A DNA stretch of 64,000 nucleotides from NCBI RefSeq assembly GCF_029852145.1, contig NC_079970.1, positions 17,725,331 to 17,789,330 on the forward strand, written 5' to 3'. The position numbers and the translations under genes were made by a program. The notes below the pieces were generated by a model. The model made no database searches and was not told where the DNA came from. It worked only from the letters and a program-made list of their open reading frames with translations. This stretch comes from Microplitis mediator (Eukaryota > Arthropoda > Insecta > Hymenoptera > Braconidae). Positions 1 through 12,705 of this stretch are shown here, one piece after another (position 1 is the first letter of the stretch; each line of letters opens with the position of its first letter).

Positions 1-2082
1 ATTTTTATTTGTTGGTGATATTTCGCTGTTTTCATGCACCAGCATCTTCAGGCATGAAAATTTTTAAGTTATTTCTATTCAATTTTACTCTTAATTTGTA
101 TTTAATTAACATGTGAAATTTAATTTAGTTTCACTCGTACTATTCTTTATTTCGATTTTTTTTCAGGCTTGTTGTCAATAATTTTCAATCTGGTTTTTAG
201 TTGTATCTAGATCAAAATAAAAATTTTTCCTCAAATCATTATGCTTTCTTTTGGTATTATCCAGACCAAATTCATACTTTTTGTGTATATTATTTTTAGT
301 CTATTTTTGATCGTCTTTTGACCAAAAACAGCTCAAAATTTTTATATAAATATAAATTCAGATCAACTAGTTCAACTACAGACCAATTAGTCCAAATACA
401 GTCTAGTTATAGAGTAAAATTAGATCAAATTTTTCGACCCGAGCAATTTAAAAATTTTTAAATATCTATAGTGCAAGTACCGTTTATTTATAGTTGTTAT
501 AAATATAGAGTTTGTATTAATTTATTGCTTCCATATATTTCATAAGGTGTGTACGTACATATATTTATAAAAAAATGAAAACCATAGTGAAGCTTTATGG
601 TATTATTATACTCTTTAAAAAAAATAAGTGTAACTATAATTAAAAATCATTGTAGTGACTTTTTACACACTTTCAGATATGTTAATTTTTTTTTAGAAGT
701 CCAAAGATAATTAATGCATCTTGTAATATATAAAAAAAAGTCACGGCAATGCTTTTAAATTGGCCTTAAACACATTTGATTGTTTTACAGTCGATTCTGA
801 CATTTAACAGATTGAGTCTCATTCCGATAAAACGTACGGCAATCAATTATTGCAATTGAAACCTTTTGTTAAGTCGTGCTATAAAACAATCCGCTCGCGC
901 ATTACTAAGTGGATGGTAGAAGATAACTAGAAGTATAAATAGGATATTAAGAAACACGCGACTGTCAAAGGACAAGATTGATTAGTACGTTTTGAATTCT
1001 TTGCAAATTTAACAAGTGCGGAAAAACAATTATTTTCCTAAAAAAAGTGCCTTTTCATACAACGTACTGGCTAAAAGTTTGATTGAATTTAACATTTCAT
1101 AAGATTTTTTTTCATAGTCTAACCTTTCGATCGCGGCCATAGCTTCAGTTATTCATTAAAATGAGTTGAAACTCTTCAGGGAAATATAGCCTGCCATAAT
1201 TTTGTTTTTATGCGTCTATATTTAGATTCACATTAATTGAAACAATGAAAGATAATCAATTAACATATAGCTTAAAAATATATAGTTATCTAATGAATAT
1301 AAAAGAATTAGAAAAAGTAGACCGAACGAAAGTAACTTCCTTCTTTTTTTTTAATTTTTATTACTTCGAGCGGGAAGTAAAAAATGAAAAAGAAGTGAGA
1401 TAGTGTTTTTTGTTGTTTTCAAGTTTTTTCAAATATTTATAATTGAGATGATTGTGGTATTTTATGAATTGAGAAACTTCATAATTATGTATACAATTGT
1501 AAATATATATCAATACGAAATTTGTATTAATGACATGGCAACTTTTTTTTCGTCTATTGTTCGTTTCTGATGAAAATGGATAGAAAAAAAAACCAGTATC
1601 CGATAGGATAGGATAGAATATAATAAAATGCTTGAGGTAACAGTTGGTATGAGTTGAGAGGGGCATGTATTTTATTGAAATGAATGAATGTGAGTGCATT
1701 GAAAAAGAATATAGTTTCTCTCATTGTCGAGTGGCAGAAATTGGTTGAGTCGAACCGCTAAATTGACAGTGAGACGATCAGTGAGTTATACATTATATAT
1801 ATACATATATACTGCAGAATATATTTATGTACTATACTGCAACATTTGGATGAAGTATATATGAAACCATTTTCATATTGTCACATGAAAATATACTTGA
1901 TATGAATATCCATAAATCTTCAATTGAATAATGGATATGCTGATATAAATTAATTATTATTCATTTATATGAGTAGTGGTAGTGGATATAGTATTTTGTT
2001 TTTTATGCCATCATATAAATATTTATTTTTCTATATGCCGTTTAAATAATGCATATAAGTTAGTGATGCAAATTATCGTCAA
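1..2082. other. AT-rich non-coding DNA, no gene recognised
   Basis: No open frame here has recognisable protein similarity. The longest (1361-1699, minus) is an AT-driven frame rich in F, Y, I, N and S with no domain. A TATAAATAG string at 934-942 could be a core promoter, but no coding region follows it. A short tract ending in GCGGGAAGTAA near 1368-1380 resembles one end of repeat family A and may be a small fragment of it. Confidence 0.6.
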
Positions 2083-3010
2083 TTTTATGTTCGGTCAGAC
2101 CACGAGAAATTGACTGACAATGCTTGTCAATTGACGTCGAAAATTATCCATCAATGTCTTATAAAATTATTTTCCGCACGATATTAATGTATTAGCGTTC
2201 GTAATTTTGAGTAAATTGCAAGTCGTACACAGTAAGAAATTTTGTGTTAATTCAACACACTGCGTTTGTGTTGATCTTTAACACAAATTTTATGTTAAAT
2301 AAAATTGAACACATAAAATCTGTTCTTTTTACAGAAAAATTGTGTGCATTTAACCGAACATTTGTGTAAATTTAACACATTTTTCGTGTTAAAATGAACT
2401 AATAAACATAAGCACATAACCTAACCAACTCAAGTATACTGATCTACCCTTAGTAGAACTTATGTCAATTTAACAAACAATTGAACCAGGTCAAAAAGAT
2501 ATGAAAGTTATTTAAATTTAATTGTAAAATGTATATATTTAATTGTAAATAAATTATAATCCAAATTACCCTGCAGACAATGCTGCTACAACGCTTTGCT
2601 TGGTTATAGTAATGAAGAATCGCGTGGAAACGTTTAGTCAAACAACACAAATTTTCGAATAACACAAGAAATGTGTTACATTCTAGATTTTCCAATCATT
2701 TAACATAAAAAATCTGTTAAAGTAAAATAACACAAACGGTTTGCGTCGAATTAACAGATTTCAGTGTTAACAATCAACACAAAAAATTTAACCAAATAAT
2801 TTTTTAACACAAATACACAAAATTTCTAACTGTGTATCACTTGACATAACGTCCGATATGTTTGATCGAAGAAATTCGTAAAAAATTTCTTGTTCCTTCT
2901 ATTTAGATGCGAAACGACGGTGAAAAATGTTTCGCTAAATTTTTCATAAAATAATTTTCTGGAACAATCGTTTACGTGAGAATCGCCATTAAATAAAAAA
3001 AAATGACCGT
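2083..3010 (+). repeat. Family K repeat, copy 1, split by a miniature element
   Basis: Both flanks of the element at 2228-2834 are found again, in reverse orientation, at 38562-38838. Shared blocks are the one around 2086-2140 (AATTGACTGACAATG and TTGACGTC) and the one around 2886-2967 (CTATTTAGATGCGAAACGAC, then the block near AATTTTTCATAAAATAATTT). The other copy is uninterrupted, so this copy existed before the insertion. The outer parts are also loosely inverted relative to each other (GAAATTG-CTGACAAT near 2104 and 3055), so the ancestral element may itself be a foldback. No coding potential was seen. Confidence 0.6.
2226..2836. mobile_element. TA-flanked MITE with AACACA-rich interior
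   Basis: The ends are inverted: CACAGTAAGAAATTTTGTGT starts at 2228, and the complement of the right end reads CACAGTTAGAAATTTTGTGT. The element, 2228-2834, lies between two TA dinucleotides (2226-2227 and 2835-2836). The interior is dense in AACACAAAT/TTGTGTTAA motifs on both strands. It has no open frame of note, so it is non-autonomous. The uninterrupted family K copy at 38562-38838 has a single TA at the matching point (38678-38679), which directly supports insertion with TA duplication, as in Tc1/mariner elements. Confidence 0.8.
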
Positions 3011-3821
3011 TGATCAATTTTACGCTGGTCCATTGACGTCAATTGTATGACGATTGTCAGACAATTTCTCTCCCATCATTACTAACATAAATAAATATAT
3101 AATATTGTGAAGTAAAAGAAAAAAATTATGACAATTAATTAACATGTTGTTGCAATAATTCATATGTGTAATATTAAAAGTTTATCTCACGGGACATTAC
3201 ACATATTATATACAAACACACAAGGAAAAGATCCAAACATCATGATGAGTCTCTTGGTCTCTTTTGTATAATAACGGGCATTTCTCCCCTGAGTATTTTC
3301 GCACATATCGTCATTGGGTTGGCATAGTCGTTAGCGTTGCTGTTTGTAGACTTCCGACTATACGACAGAATAATAAACAAAATTCTGAGTATAAATTTTC
3401 TCTCTCGATATATGTATCTATGTATAAATGTATATACATATATGTATCCATCGATTCTTTTATATTCACTTTATCCAATTGGGTGAAGAGAGAAGGCTGA
3501 TGTAAATTTGTGGTATACTGTATGAATGCAGTCAATGAGAACTGATTCGGTAAATAAACAAGTAGCATATTGTCGATGTGGAATCAGCGAACCATGTAAT
3601 TTGATATAACTAAAAGCCACGCGACGACTCCGACCTCTTGAGCGTTCGTTCGTGCGGTCTACCAGACGCTTTATGATACTTGAAATCTAAATCTATACAT
3701 ATGAATATATACTGAACAAATATCGATAATCATGAATTATAAATAATAATTTATATATTCTTTCTAACTTTCTAAATATTTTAGGATAGTACTGTCATTA
3801 GAATTACTAATCGAAAATAAT
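3011..3821. other. AT-rich non-coding DNA, no gene recognised
   Basis: Two short overlapping frames on opposite strands (3264-3500 plus and 3311-3568 minus) have no recognisable domain. Nothing else can be supported here. Confidence 0.5.
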
Positions 3822-4618
3822 AAAAAAATATCTGTCTATCGGTGGACCTTGCGGGCCAGCCCTAAAACTTCCCGCTGTTCTCGAGCTCCTTGAGCTCGAA
3901 AACATTGTTGTGAATGCATTTTCGAGTTCATTAAGGTCGAAAATACGTTTCATACCGTTGTTTTCGAAAAAAAAAATAAAAAAAAAACGTTTTTTAACAT
4001 TATTTTTCCGATGATATCTCTCAAACGATATGACCGATTGAGACGGTTGAGGTGGCAATCGACGCGTGTTATTGAGTTCTAAATTGAGTTCAAATTTTAA
4101 AAAAACTAGAAAAAATTTTTTTTAATTCTTTCGACAACGGTTTCTCTTGAACGAATGAATCGAATTTGATGGTTGACGTGGCATTCGACGCAGTTTATTA
4201 AGTTTTAAAGTTAATTAGATTTTGAAATCAATACATCAAGCACATTACAAGTTACAAAAAGAAAAAAAACATTTTTGAAAAAATGTTATTTTTGGAATAT
4301 TTCCGGACGCACCATACCGATCAAGCTCGATTTTTCTCAGCTTGTAGGAATTGATAATCCGCGTCGAATGCTACCTTGGAGATTAAAATCGGTTGATCCG
4401 TTCAAAAGTTACAGAATCTTTACATACATATATGTAAAGATACTTAAACGTACGTACATACGTACACTCGGACATCATCTTGAAATTAGTCAGAATAACT
4501 CCCTAGAATAACGTCAAAACGTCGAGATCTGGTCAAAACTCGGTTTTCGAAAATCGGACCGAAACCAATAACTTCCTTTCTTTATTGAAACTTTTCAATT
4601 TTCTTAGCGGGAAGTTAA
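3822..4618 (-). repeat. Family A dispersed repeat, copy 1
   Basis: On the minus strand it runs from the AACTTCCCGCTAAGAAAATT-like end (4599-4618) to the GGCCCGCAAGGTCCACCGAT-like end (3835-3860). Shared marks are the GGTTTCGGTCCGATTTTCGA block, several copies of an AATCGGTTNATTCGTTC motif, and GAGCTC-rich palindromes near the second end. No terminal inverted repeat or transposase was seen. An open frame at 3807-4058 (minus) lies inside the repeat and recurs only because the repeat recurs. Confidence 0.85.
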
Positions 4619-4630
4619 TAATTTAGAAAA

Positions 4631-4806
4631 CGGTTGAGCTTTATGGCCCAGCCCCAAAACTTCCTGCTATTTTTGAGTTTCTTGATGGTTCATAATAACT
4701 TCCTAGGACCTCGAAACATCAAAATTTGTTCAAAATGTGATTTTCGAAAATCGGACCGAAACCAACTTCATTTTTTTTTTTAATTTTACATTTTCTTATC
4801 GAGAAT
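4631..4806 (-). repeat. Family A, internally deleted copy
   Basis: Immediately beside copy 1 and in the same orientation. Both ends of family A are present (GGCCCAGCCCCAAAACTTCC near 4646 and GATTTTCGAAAATCGGACCG at 4740-4759), but most of the middle is missing. The tandem position suggests local duplication followed by deletion, or two insertions at one hot spot. Confidence 0.7.
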
Positions 4807-6676
4807 TTAGAAAAAAATCAACACAACTACACCTTGATAACAACATAACTTGTAAAATTGTAACCGATATGGGGATTCAGATACCCATAATTTCCTACAT
4901 GGATTCTTATATCAATCCATACACTCCTATATATGGATTCCTACGGATTCCCATGCAAACCCGCATGGATTTTTTTGATAGGGTAGTCATTAACTTGGCC
5001 CGAGAGTACATTATCTTTCCTATATATGAAAAGTATTAGTAAAAATAAAGTGTTTCGGGTAAAATTTAAGTATGTAAAAAATTTGTAATTTTTTTTGAGG
5101 GGAATACTCAACTTTTTCGGTATCTGTTCTATGTTAAATAGTTAAATTAAATTAATACCATTATTTAATTATACTTTCTCTGTCACTTGAAACATGGATG
5201 ATAGAATCAAGGGATCATCTAGAAAAGTTGTATGAGATTGTTTTCTCTGGATACAATAGCCAGTGAGTAGCAGTCATACACACATGGTTGTCCACGAGCC
5301 ACCTATATACGGATATATAACTTTTGTGACCAGCTGTTATGTCCTTTACGCTTTACGCTATATAATACACATCCAAGACAGGATAAAGTGTATACATACA
5401 ATGTCGACTGTACACTGTGTAGAATAGAAGCAAGAGTATACTGAGATCTAGGACAATAGCTGAGACGTATTTTTTTTAGTTGAGGACATATCCTCGTGCG
5501 CTTTTCTTATACGAGGATCAACGACCAACGAGTTTCAGTGAGTAATTTTCCAGGACATCGATTCCCAATAACGAAAATAAGAGGGTGGAGGACGTCAGTG
5601 TCTGGTTCAACGCCTATTCCAAGAGTCACAGAGGGTCAAGAAAAATCGTTGATAGTCGTGCTCGCTACTTGTTCCCATACTTTTCTATTTAACTTTTTAT
5701 TTTTAACAAAACCTTTTTTTTATCTACTTCAGCTTAACCTCTCATCAACACCCGTACTATCTTTGTCATTTTTCATTCACACTTAGAAATACCCTTTTTA
5801 TACCAACACATGCTTAAGGTAGAAATCCTCTTTGTTAAAGTTTTCTAGGACAGCATTCTCATCTCTCTTAGACACTGAAAGCAATCGGGTATACGTCTAT
5901 TGGCACATGGTCAATTGTTATTAATGATCGGGACTAGCTTTTAGTCGTCATTACTTCAACCAAAAGTGTTATATATCTTTGACCTTTGAAGGTTAAAACT
6001 GTCATTGGGATTAATTAATTTATAATTAATTTTTTTATTTTCCAACATTATTATTATTTTAATACTTACCCTCACAACCGTTTTTAAAGATCATTTATTA
6101 TATTTATTTTGCACACCACAAGCATGAAGTAACAAGGGTGTGCACAATGCCAATATGCAAATTTTTAACTCACCCTCATATTTAATCATTTGTACAGTTA
6201 TAGAAAATTATAAATTTGCATAAAAAGTGAATTATAACAAAGATGATATTCTAATTAACGAAATTTGAAATTTTTTTTCATTTGTACGGAAGTTGACTAA
6301 AAATACAGCAGAAATCTTTAATAATTTATCGGCGGATATCTAATAAATAATAATAAAATAATTAAAATTTTTATTCAAATTTCATTAATTTCTTTATTTA
6401 ATGCATCAAGCGATTTTTGTATTTAATTGTTTTCTTATTCCGACGAGCAGTAGGCTGAAAGTAAAGTTAAAAGTTTTTGCGCAGGAAAACTGGGTTAGAG
6501 TCCACTAACAAGTAGAAGGCTTCATATTAGTGGAATTCCGACTGTATGGTCTAGAGTTTTCTGTAATTATCTCGTCAGTCATTAGCAAATTCGACAAATC
6601 GAGCTCAGCCGTAACTGCAGAAATGAAATGACAGTTTCAAAAATGAGCAGGTTCTTTAAAGAAATATCAGAAATAT
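4807..6676. other. AT-rich non-coding DNA, no gene recognised
   Basis: A 96-codon frame at 5496-5786 (plus) ends in a hydrophobic stretch but has no recognisable domain or splice context, and I do not call it a gene. 5170-5660 is less AT-rich than its surroundings. Nothing else could be supported. Confidence 0.5.
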
Positions 6677-7321
6677 AAAAAAAAAATCGGTCTATCGGTT
6701 GATCCTGCGGGCCAGCCCTTAAACTTCCCGCTATTTTCGAGCTCCTTGAGCTCGAAAACCTTGTTGTGAATACATTTTCGAGCTCTTCGAGCTCGAAAAT
6801 ACTTTTGGATGCTGTTGTTTTCGAAAAAAACACGTTTTTTACCATTTTTTCACCAACGATATCTCTTAATCGAATTGACTGATTGAGATGGTTAAGGTGA
6901 AAATCTGATTTTGATGGTTAAGGTGGCATTGGACGCGGCTTATAAAGCTTAAGAGCCCAGTTGATTTTGGAATCAATCCATCGAGCACATTACAAGTTAT
7001 TCAAAAAAAATATTTTTGAAAAAATTTTATTTTTGGAATATCCCCGAACGAGCCCTACCAATCGAGCTCAATTTTTCACAGTTCGTAATAAGCCGCGTCG
7101 AATGACACCTTGACGATCAAAATCGGTTCATCCGTTCAAAAGATACAGGTATTTACATACATACATACAGACACTCGGAAATCATCGTGAAATTAGTCAG
7201 AATAACTTCCTAGAACCTCAAAACGTCAAGATCTGATAGAAATTCGGTTTTCGAAAATCGGACCGAAACCAATAACTTGCCGAATTTTTGAAAATTTTTA
7301 ATTTTCTTTGCGGAAAGTTAA
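6677..7321 (-). repeat. Family A dispersed repeat, copy 2
   Basis: Same orientation as copy 1. The GGTCTATCGGTTGATCCTGC end is at 6689-6708 and the AACTTGCCGAATTTTTGAAA end near 7276. It is shorter than the ~760-800 bp copies because one internal AATCGGTT sub-repeat block is missing. No coding potential. Confidence 0.85.
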
Positions 7322-8129
7322 AAAGCTTTACACAGTATACTGAATGTTAAAATTGCTTATTAATTTTTTTATTTACTTAAATAAAATTCGCGTCACTCCG
7401 AAATCCGCTAAAAACAAAAATTTTTAACTTTCTCTGGATGTGGAGTGATTTTTTTTTTATCGCCGAAATTCCGAGTGACAGAGTAAAATCATATTTTTTT
7501 ACATTGCATAAAATTAAATAAAAATTTTCATCCAGTATAACTGGTGAAAAGATGACATTGTATTCGGCCTAGATAAATAAAAGAAAGAAATAAATATGAA
7601 TAATAATAATAATAACATTTATAATAATAATAATAATATATTCCTGGTCACATAAATATTATAATTGGATATATAAGTTTTTAATAATATTAATTCGCTA
7701 ATCGTGTTTAATCACTTAAATCACTGACTTTATACTTTTAATGCTCCAAATTTTGAAATGTATTTTCAAGTTCGACAGCTTGAAAATTTTTAATGTCCTA
7801 TTTTGAGTTGCATGAAGTTATTTTCAAGTACCATAATTTTATTTAAAAAAAAAATAGTATGTTCGAAAAAAAGCCGGAAACAGGCTGATTCAACTGTTGG
7901 CCAAATATCGGCCTATTTAAAAAGAATAAAAATTTTTCGGCTGATTTTCGGCCTATTTAATAACATTAAAAATTTTACACTTTCGGCGTGATTTCGGCCA
8001 AATATTTTCACCTTGGTATAGAAAAAACTGTAGTATACAAAACTGTATATAAATGATTCAAAATCAAACTTTAATTTAATAAAAGTTGGACGACTTCAAT
8101 TTATAAAATTGACGAAACTTTTTTTACTG

Positions 8130-8162
<33 letters not shown>

Positions 8163-8567
8163 GAAAATATTTTAATAAATTCAGTGACGAGCGGAATTTT
8201 TTGTTTGTATATTTTGTTAAGAGACCAATTAGTGATGATGAAGCAAAAGTTGGATTCGAATATTTGTTTAGCTACCACTATAATAAATATAATTATTCCT
8301 CAAGTACTGGTGAAATATTTATATAACCACCCTCTGTTTCATCAATTCTCTCATCATTATCTCTGATTTGCTGAACTAAGCTACTGAACAAATACTTATT
8401 TGAATATCCCTATTGAGTTTATTTCCATACTTTCGTACCCTTTTTTTACGATAAGAGAAAAAGAGAAGGAGAAAAAAGTTTTCTCATTATTCAAACGTTT
8501 ATATGACAGAAATAGTTTGAATAGTAAGTATGAATATGATATGTACTGAAATTTTACCTCATATATA

Positions 8568-8608
<41 letters not shown>

Positions 8609-9561
8609 CAATGAATTTTATTTATATTTAATCTCGTGATAAATATGTTTCAAGACTAAGTTCGATAAAAAAAAATGGGGGTTTTCAAATAGTAAATTAA
8701 AAGTAAATAAGAGAAAATAAATGGGTATTTATTTGATTGATGTTGAATGGTTAACTTTCTATGGCTTCGTATCAATTACATAAATTCAGAAAGATAACCT
8801 ACATAAATTTAACAAAGTGCTTAAATTCACGTAAAGAAGAGATAAAAATCTTGTGAGACTTCATTCATCAAACTCACTCAACTTTATCTCCCTTTTTTCA
8901 ATTTGTTTCAACGTATAGCGGAAAATTAATTGACTTTTTTTTTATTTTTATATAATATCTATTGTTTTCTCATTTATAAAGGTTCAACTTTTTTTTTATT
9001 TACTACAATTAATTTCTGTAACTAACTAAAAAATTACCATCAATAATCAACATCAAACGGTCTATTACTTTTAGAGCTCAAATTTAATTATTTTGAAAAT
9101 GGTTTATTTATTAAAAAATCAATTCAATTATAGAGAACAATTTAAATAAAGACTTGTGTGAATAAAATAACAATGAATATGAAACTCTTAATTTAAATTA
9201 ATAATATACCCAACTTCGAAATTTGTTGAGAAAAAACTAATCATTATTTTTCGTTGGTTTTTTTGAAAATTTCGAATAATAAACAGAGGTGATTTTGTAG
9301 GTTTCATTGCTGTTTATTTCGCTGGTTAACATTAATTACGCTAGAGTGTTACATTAAGAAAACTTGATTTTTAATTTACGTAAATCATCAATTTATCATA
9401 TGTATGTAAAATGTGTCATAGTGAGGTACCAGTTTCGTACTAATACAATTACGCCAGTAAATTCATCAGAAAAGCTTCTCTCATATGACACTCTGACGGT
9501 TTTCAACTATTTCCATGTTCATATATATATATTTATTAAAGTGTGTCATTTTAAGGCTATG
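7322..9561. other. AT-rich non-coding DNA with microsatellites
   Basis: Holds an (AAT)n tract at about 7599-7640, a long A-run at 8130-8158 and a (TA)n tract at about 8572-8602. At 7893-8013 a short run repeats TCGGCCTATTTAA and ends with GGCCAAATATTTT, so GGCCAAATAT occurs at both ends. No gene was recognised. The frames across the A-run and the TA tract are artefacts of simple sequence. Confidence 0.6.
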
Positions 9562-10323
9562 TTTTTAACTTCCCGCTAAGAAAATTGAAAATTTTCAAAA
9601 ATTCGGGAAGTTATTGGTTTCGGTCCGATTTTCGAAAACCGAATTTTTATCAGATCTTGACGTTTTGAGGTTCTAGAAAGTTATTCTGACTAATTTCACC
9701 ATAATGCCCGAGTGTACGTATGTAAATACCTGTATCTTTTGAACGGATGAACCGATTTTGATCTTTGAGGTGTCATTCGACGCGGCTTGTCAATATCTAA
9801 AAGCTGTAAAAAATTGAAATTAATCGGTAGGGTGCGTTCGAAGATATTTCAAAAATGTTTTATTTGGATAACTTTTAATTTGCTCGATGGATTGGTTCCA
9901 AAATTTAAACAGCTCTAAAACTTCATAAGCCACGTCGAATGCCGCCAAAAAATCAAAATCGGTTCATTCGCTCGACGAAAGAATTCAAAAAAAATTTTTT
10001 TTTGGTTTTTTTGAAATTTCTCACAAACGACTGGATAATAAATCAATTTCAAAATTTGATCAGCTTTAGAACTTGATAAAACGCATCGATTGCCGCCTCA
10101 ACCATCAAAATCGGTTAATTCGTTCGCGAGATATCGTGGGAGAAAGAAATGCTAAAAAACGGTTTTTTCGAAAACAATAGTATACAACAGTATTTTCGTG
10201 CTCGAAGAGCTCGGAAATGTATCTACAACAACATTTTCTAGCTCCTTGAGCTCAAGAAGCTCGAAAACAGCGGGAAGTTTTGGGGCTGGCCCGCAGGGTC
10301 AACCGATAGACAGATTTTTTTTT
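9562..10323 (+). repeat. Family A dispersed repeat, copy 3
   Basis: A complete-looking copy from AACTTCCCGCTAAGAAAATT (9567-9586) to CGCAGGGTCAACCGATAGAC (10292-10311). Inside, one AATCGGTT-type sub-repeat is inverted relative to two later ones. The right end abuts the repeat that begins the inverted-duplication complex. Confidence 0.85.
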
Positions 10324-11215
10324 ACGTTTTATTCAGTTTTTTTTTTTTTTTTTCGTTTTTCGGAAAAATTTTTTTTTTTCCTCTTTACCTTACATCTACT
10401 GAATAACTAACGCAAAAATGGAAGAAAATTCGAAAAAAATTGATTTTTTCATTTTGATAACGATTAGACAATTTAAGGAACAAAACTTGTTCCTTCAATT
10501 ATTTTGTAAAACTTTAAGCAATCGGCCCGGCCAAACGGTTCAATGGATCAATCTGAAAATTCCCAGGGTTTTTGGGGGTACATTAAGCTGTGAAATTACC
10601 TGGCAACATTTTTTTTTATCAATATTTGCAGAGTAGCGATGAGTTGACTAATAAACTGGAAAATGGCCATATTTTAAGGGTTTTTCAAATGGATATCACG
10701 GATGAAAAAATTTTTTTTTGAAAAAATCGAAAATGGAGCATGTAGGGAATTTATTCAAGTTTATTAAACTGCCCTTCAAATTACTGTGTGACCATTACTT
10801 GCTGAAATATCAATAATCAAAGACAAAAGGATCCTTTTTCATTTGAAGGCTGATATCTCAGCAGCAAATTGACGTCCAGAGAAACAAAAAAAAAAAAAAA
10901 AAAAAAAATCAAATTGTAGCTGAATAAATTTTCTAAGCGAGCCATGAATTCGTTTTTTTGAAAAAATTTTTCCCGGCCCCGTAGACCTTGAAGACAAAAC
11001 CAAAATATTTAGAAAAATTTTGTCTCGACCTTTTTCTTATGATTCCGCAAAAACTGTGGCTCAAAAAAATATTTTGCTGGAAGATCTTTGAACTAGAGAT
11101 TTCAAGCTTCAATTTGCTGTTTTAATTTTTTCGATACGATCATTTTTCACGAAAATACAGCCTTCCAAAAATCACTAAAAAATTTATAAAATTTTTTTGT
11201 TCCTTTAATTTTTTG
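10321..11215 (+). repeat. Repeat L1, copy 1 (left part of inverted complex)
   Basis: This block recurs in reverse orientation at about 13045-13940. The two copies differ at many sites (for example GGCCCGGCCAAACGG here against GGTCTGGACAAACGG in the other copy), so they are older than the MULE pair they adjoin. One end carries CCTCTTTACCTTACA (10381-10395) and the other ends near AATTTTTTGGATAAG. No coding potential was recognised; the frame at 10418-10636 has no domain. Confidence 0.75.
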
Positions 11216-11247
11216 GATAAGTGTATATTACATAATTTCAACTACAG

Positions 11248-11920
11248 GCAGTGGCTTTTATGTACGCATTGATGGAATCGAAAACAACATCGGCATACAA
11301 AGCGATTTTTAAATTTCTTTGTGAGGACATATGCCCAGAAATAAAAAATTTACAGCCGATCGTACATTTAGACTTTGAATTGGCTAGGCGAAATGCCCTA
11401 AAAGAAATTATTGAAGGCGTCAATGTCCAACTATGTTTTTTTCACTATTGCCAAGTATGATTTATTTGTATTGTAGTTGTAGAGAGAAAATAGTATATTA
11501 CACACCTAGGGAAGTAAAGTAATAAATAAAATAAATAATAATAATAATAATAAATAACTAATTTTTCAGGCTCTAATCAAAAATGCCCAAAGACTTGGTG
11601 CAATATCAAAAAAATTTATGACGAGCACGGATCCCACTGTAGATGTAGAAGTTGAAGAAATTTTAAGGAAACAAATGGCGTTGACATTTTTACCAGCGGC
11701 CCACATACCGGAACCATTATGCAAAATTCTGGAAAACATAAATAATCCTGAAGTTTTCCGAAAAATGAAGAAATTCTTCAACTATTACATCAAGCAGTGG
11801 ATCCGTGCTCGAGAACCAGAGGAGTGGTCACAATTAAATCATGTTCGAAGGACGAATAATGCCACTGAGTCCTGGAACCGTGACCTGAATGAGAAATTCG
11901 GGAAACTTCCAGGAATGTGA
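11248..11920 (+). pseudogene. MULE-domain transposase remnant, two exons
   Basis: The first exon (11248-11454) follows a CTACAG acceptor and encodes AVAFMYALMES..., with HLDFELARRNALKEII and then CFFHYCQ. This is the second catalytic aspartate plus the C-x2-H motif of the MULE domain. A GT-AG intron (11455-11569) joins it in phase 0 to the second exon, which starts ALIKNAQRLG and contains HVRRTNNATESWNRDLN, where the E of NNATESW fits the third catalytic residue. The frame stops at TGA 11918-11920. The upstream part with the first catalytic Asp is absent, so this is a 5'-truncated remnant and not a working gene. Family assignment rests on motif order and spacing recalled from MULE transposases. 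Confidence 0.75.
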
Positions 11921-11960
11921 AAATTTACAAGTAATCACACTAGATACAAAAAATAAGCGA

Positions 11961-12430
11961 GTGCATGTGCGTGTGTGCGTACGAGTGCGTGTGTATGCGC
12001 ATCTGTGTGTGCGAGTGCACCCATGTGTGCGAGTACATGTGCGTATGTGAGTGTGCGTATATGCGAGTGCGTGAGTGTGAGCGTGTGTGTGCGTGTGCAC
12101 CCGTGTGTGCTCGTATATGTGCGTGTGTGCGTGTGTATGTGCATGTGTGCGTGTGCGCAAGTGCATGCGTGTGCGAGTGCATGTGTGTGTCTGGTGTGAG
12201 TGTGCGAGTGCATGTGCGTGTGTGTGAGTGCGTGTGCACCCGTGTGTGCGAGTGCATGTGCAGGTGTACGAACGTGTGTGCGTATATGTGAGTGTGCCTA
12301 TATCCGAGTGCCTGAGTGTGAGCGTGTGTTCGAGTGTGTGCATGTGCATGTGCGTGTGTGCGTGTGAGTTCATGTGTATGTGCGTGTGTACCTATGTGCT
12401 CTCTTTTGTACGCGTGTGTGCGCGTATTTC
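11961..12430 (+). repeat. Imperfect (GTGTGC/GTGCGA)n microsatellite, ~470 bp
   Basis: Alternating purine-pyrimidine sequence built from GTGTGCGAGTGCATGTGCGT-like units. It lies between the second and third coding remnants of the MULE copy. It produces long false frames in several registers (Cys/Val/Arg-rich one way, His/Thr-rich the other) that should not be annotated as proteins. The twin tract in copy 2 is about half as long. Confidence 0.9.
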
Positions 12431-12499
12431 GATAACTTTTACCATAAAATTCTCTCCGTGTATGCTTAATTTTATCCATTCATTACAATATTTCCATAG

Positions 12500-12705
12500 G
12501 AAAGCTGGTCGAAGAGCAAAATATTGCTCATAGACGGTAAACAGCAATTATGGCCCTGAAAACTGTGCAGCGAGGCCAAATAGAAAATCGGCGAAAATTG
12601 TCTAAAATGAATGATCTAAGTGAGCAATTAACACTGGGTCTAATTACTCCCATGCAGTTTTTGGAATTCGCTACACAGCTCATCAGTTTTCGTAGAAGTA
12701 AGTAG
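12500..12705 (+). pseudogene. C-terminal remnant of the MULE transposase
   Basis: After a TTTCCATAG acceptor-like site, one frame reads KLVEEQNIAHRR, stop, then MALKTVQRGQIENRRKLSKM and on to QFLEFATQLISFRRSK and a stop at 12703-12705. The KLVEEQNIA/charged/QFLE pattern resembles the region after the catalytic domain in many MULE transposases. The in-frame TAA at about 12537 and the uncertain join to the second exon mark it as broken. The same TAA is in copy 2. Confidence 0.5.

Noticed and set aside
934..942. TATAAATAG core-promoter-like string
   Set aside because: Such strings are expected by chance in DNA this AT-rich, and no transcript or coding region can be linked to it.
5496..5786. 96-residue frame with a hydrophobic C-terminal part in a less AT-rich patch
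   Set aside because: No similarity recognised and no flanking exons or promoter context. It could be a real exon, but nothing in the sequence establishes it.
3807..10410. Recurring peptide with FSSSRSSKTAGSFGAGPQG in frames at 3807-4058, 6582-6845 and 10198-10410
   Set aside because: It recurs because family A recurs. The 27027-27221 copy reads the region in another frame, no copy has a longer open frame, and the peptide comes from the GAGCTC palindrome plus the repeat end.
11834..12533. Several 90-180 residue frames rich in His/Thr or Cys/Val across 11834-12533 and 14188-14577
   Set aside because: They are translations of the GT/CA microsatellite in different registers and on both strands. 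No start context, domain or unique sequence supports them.
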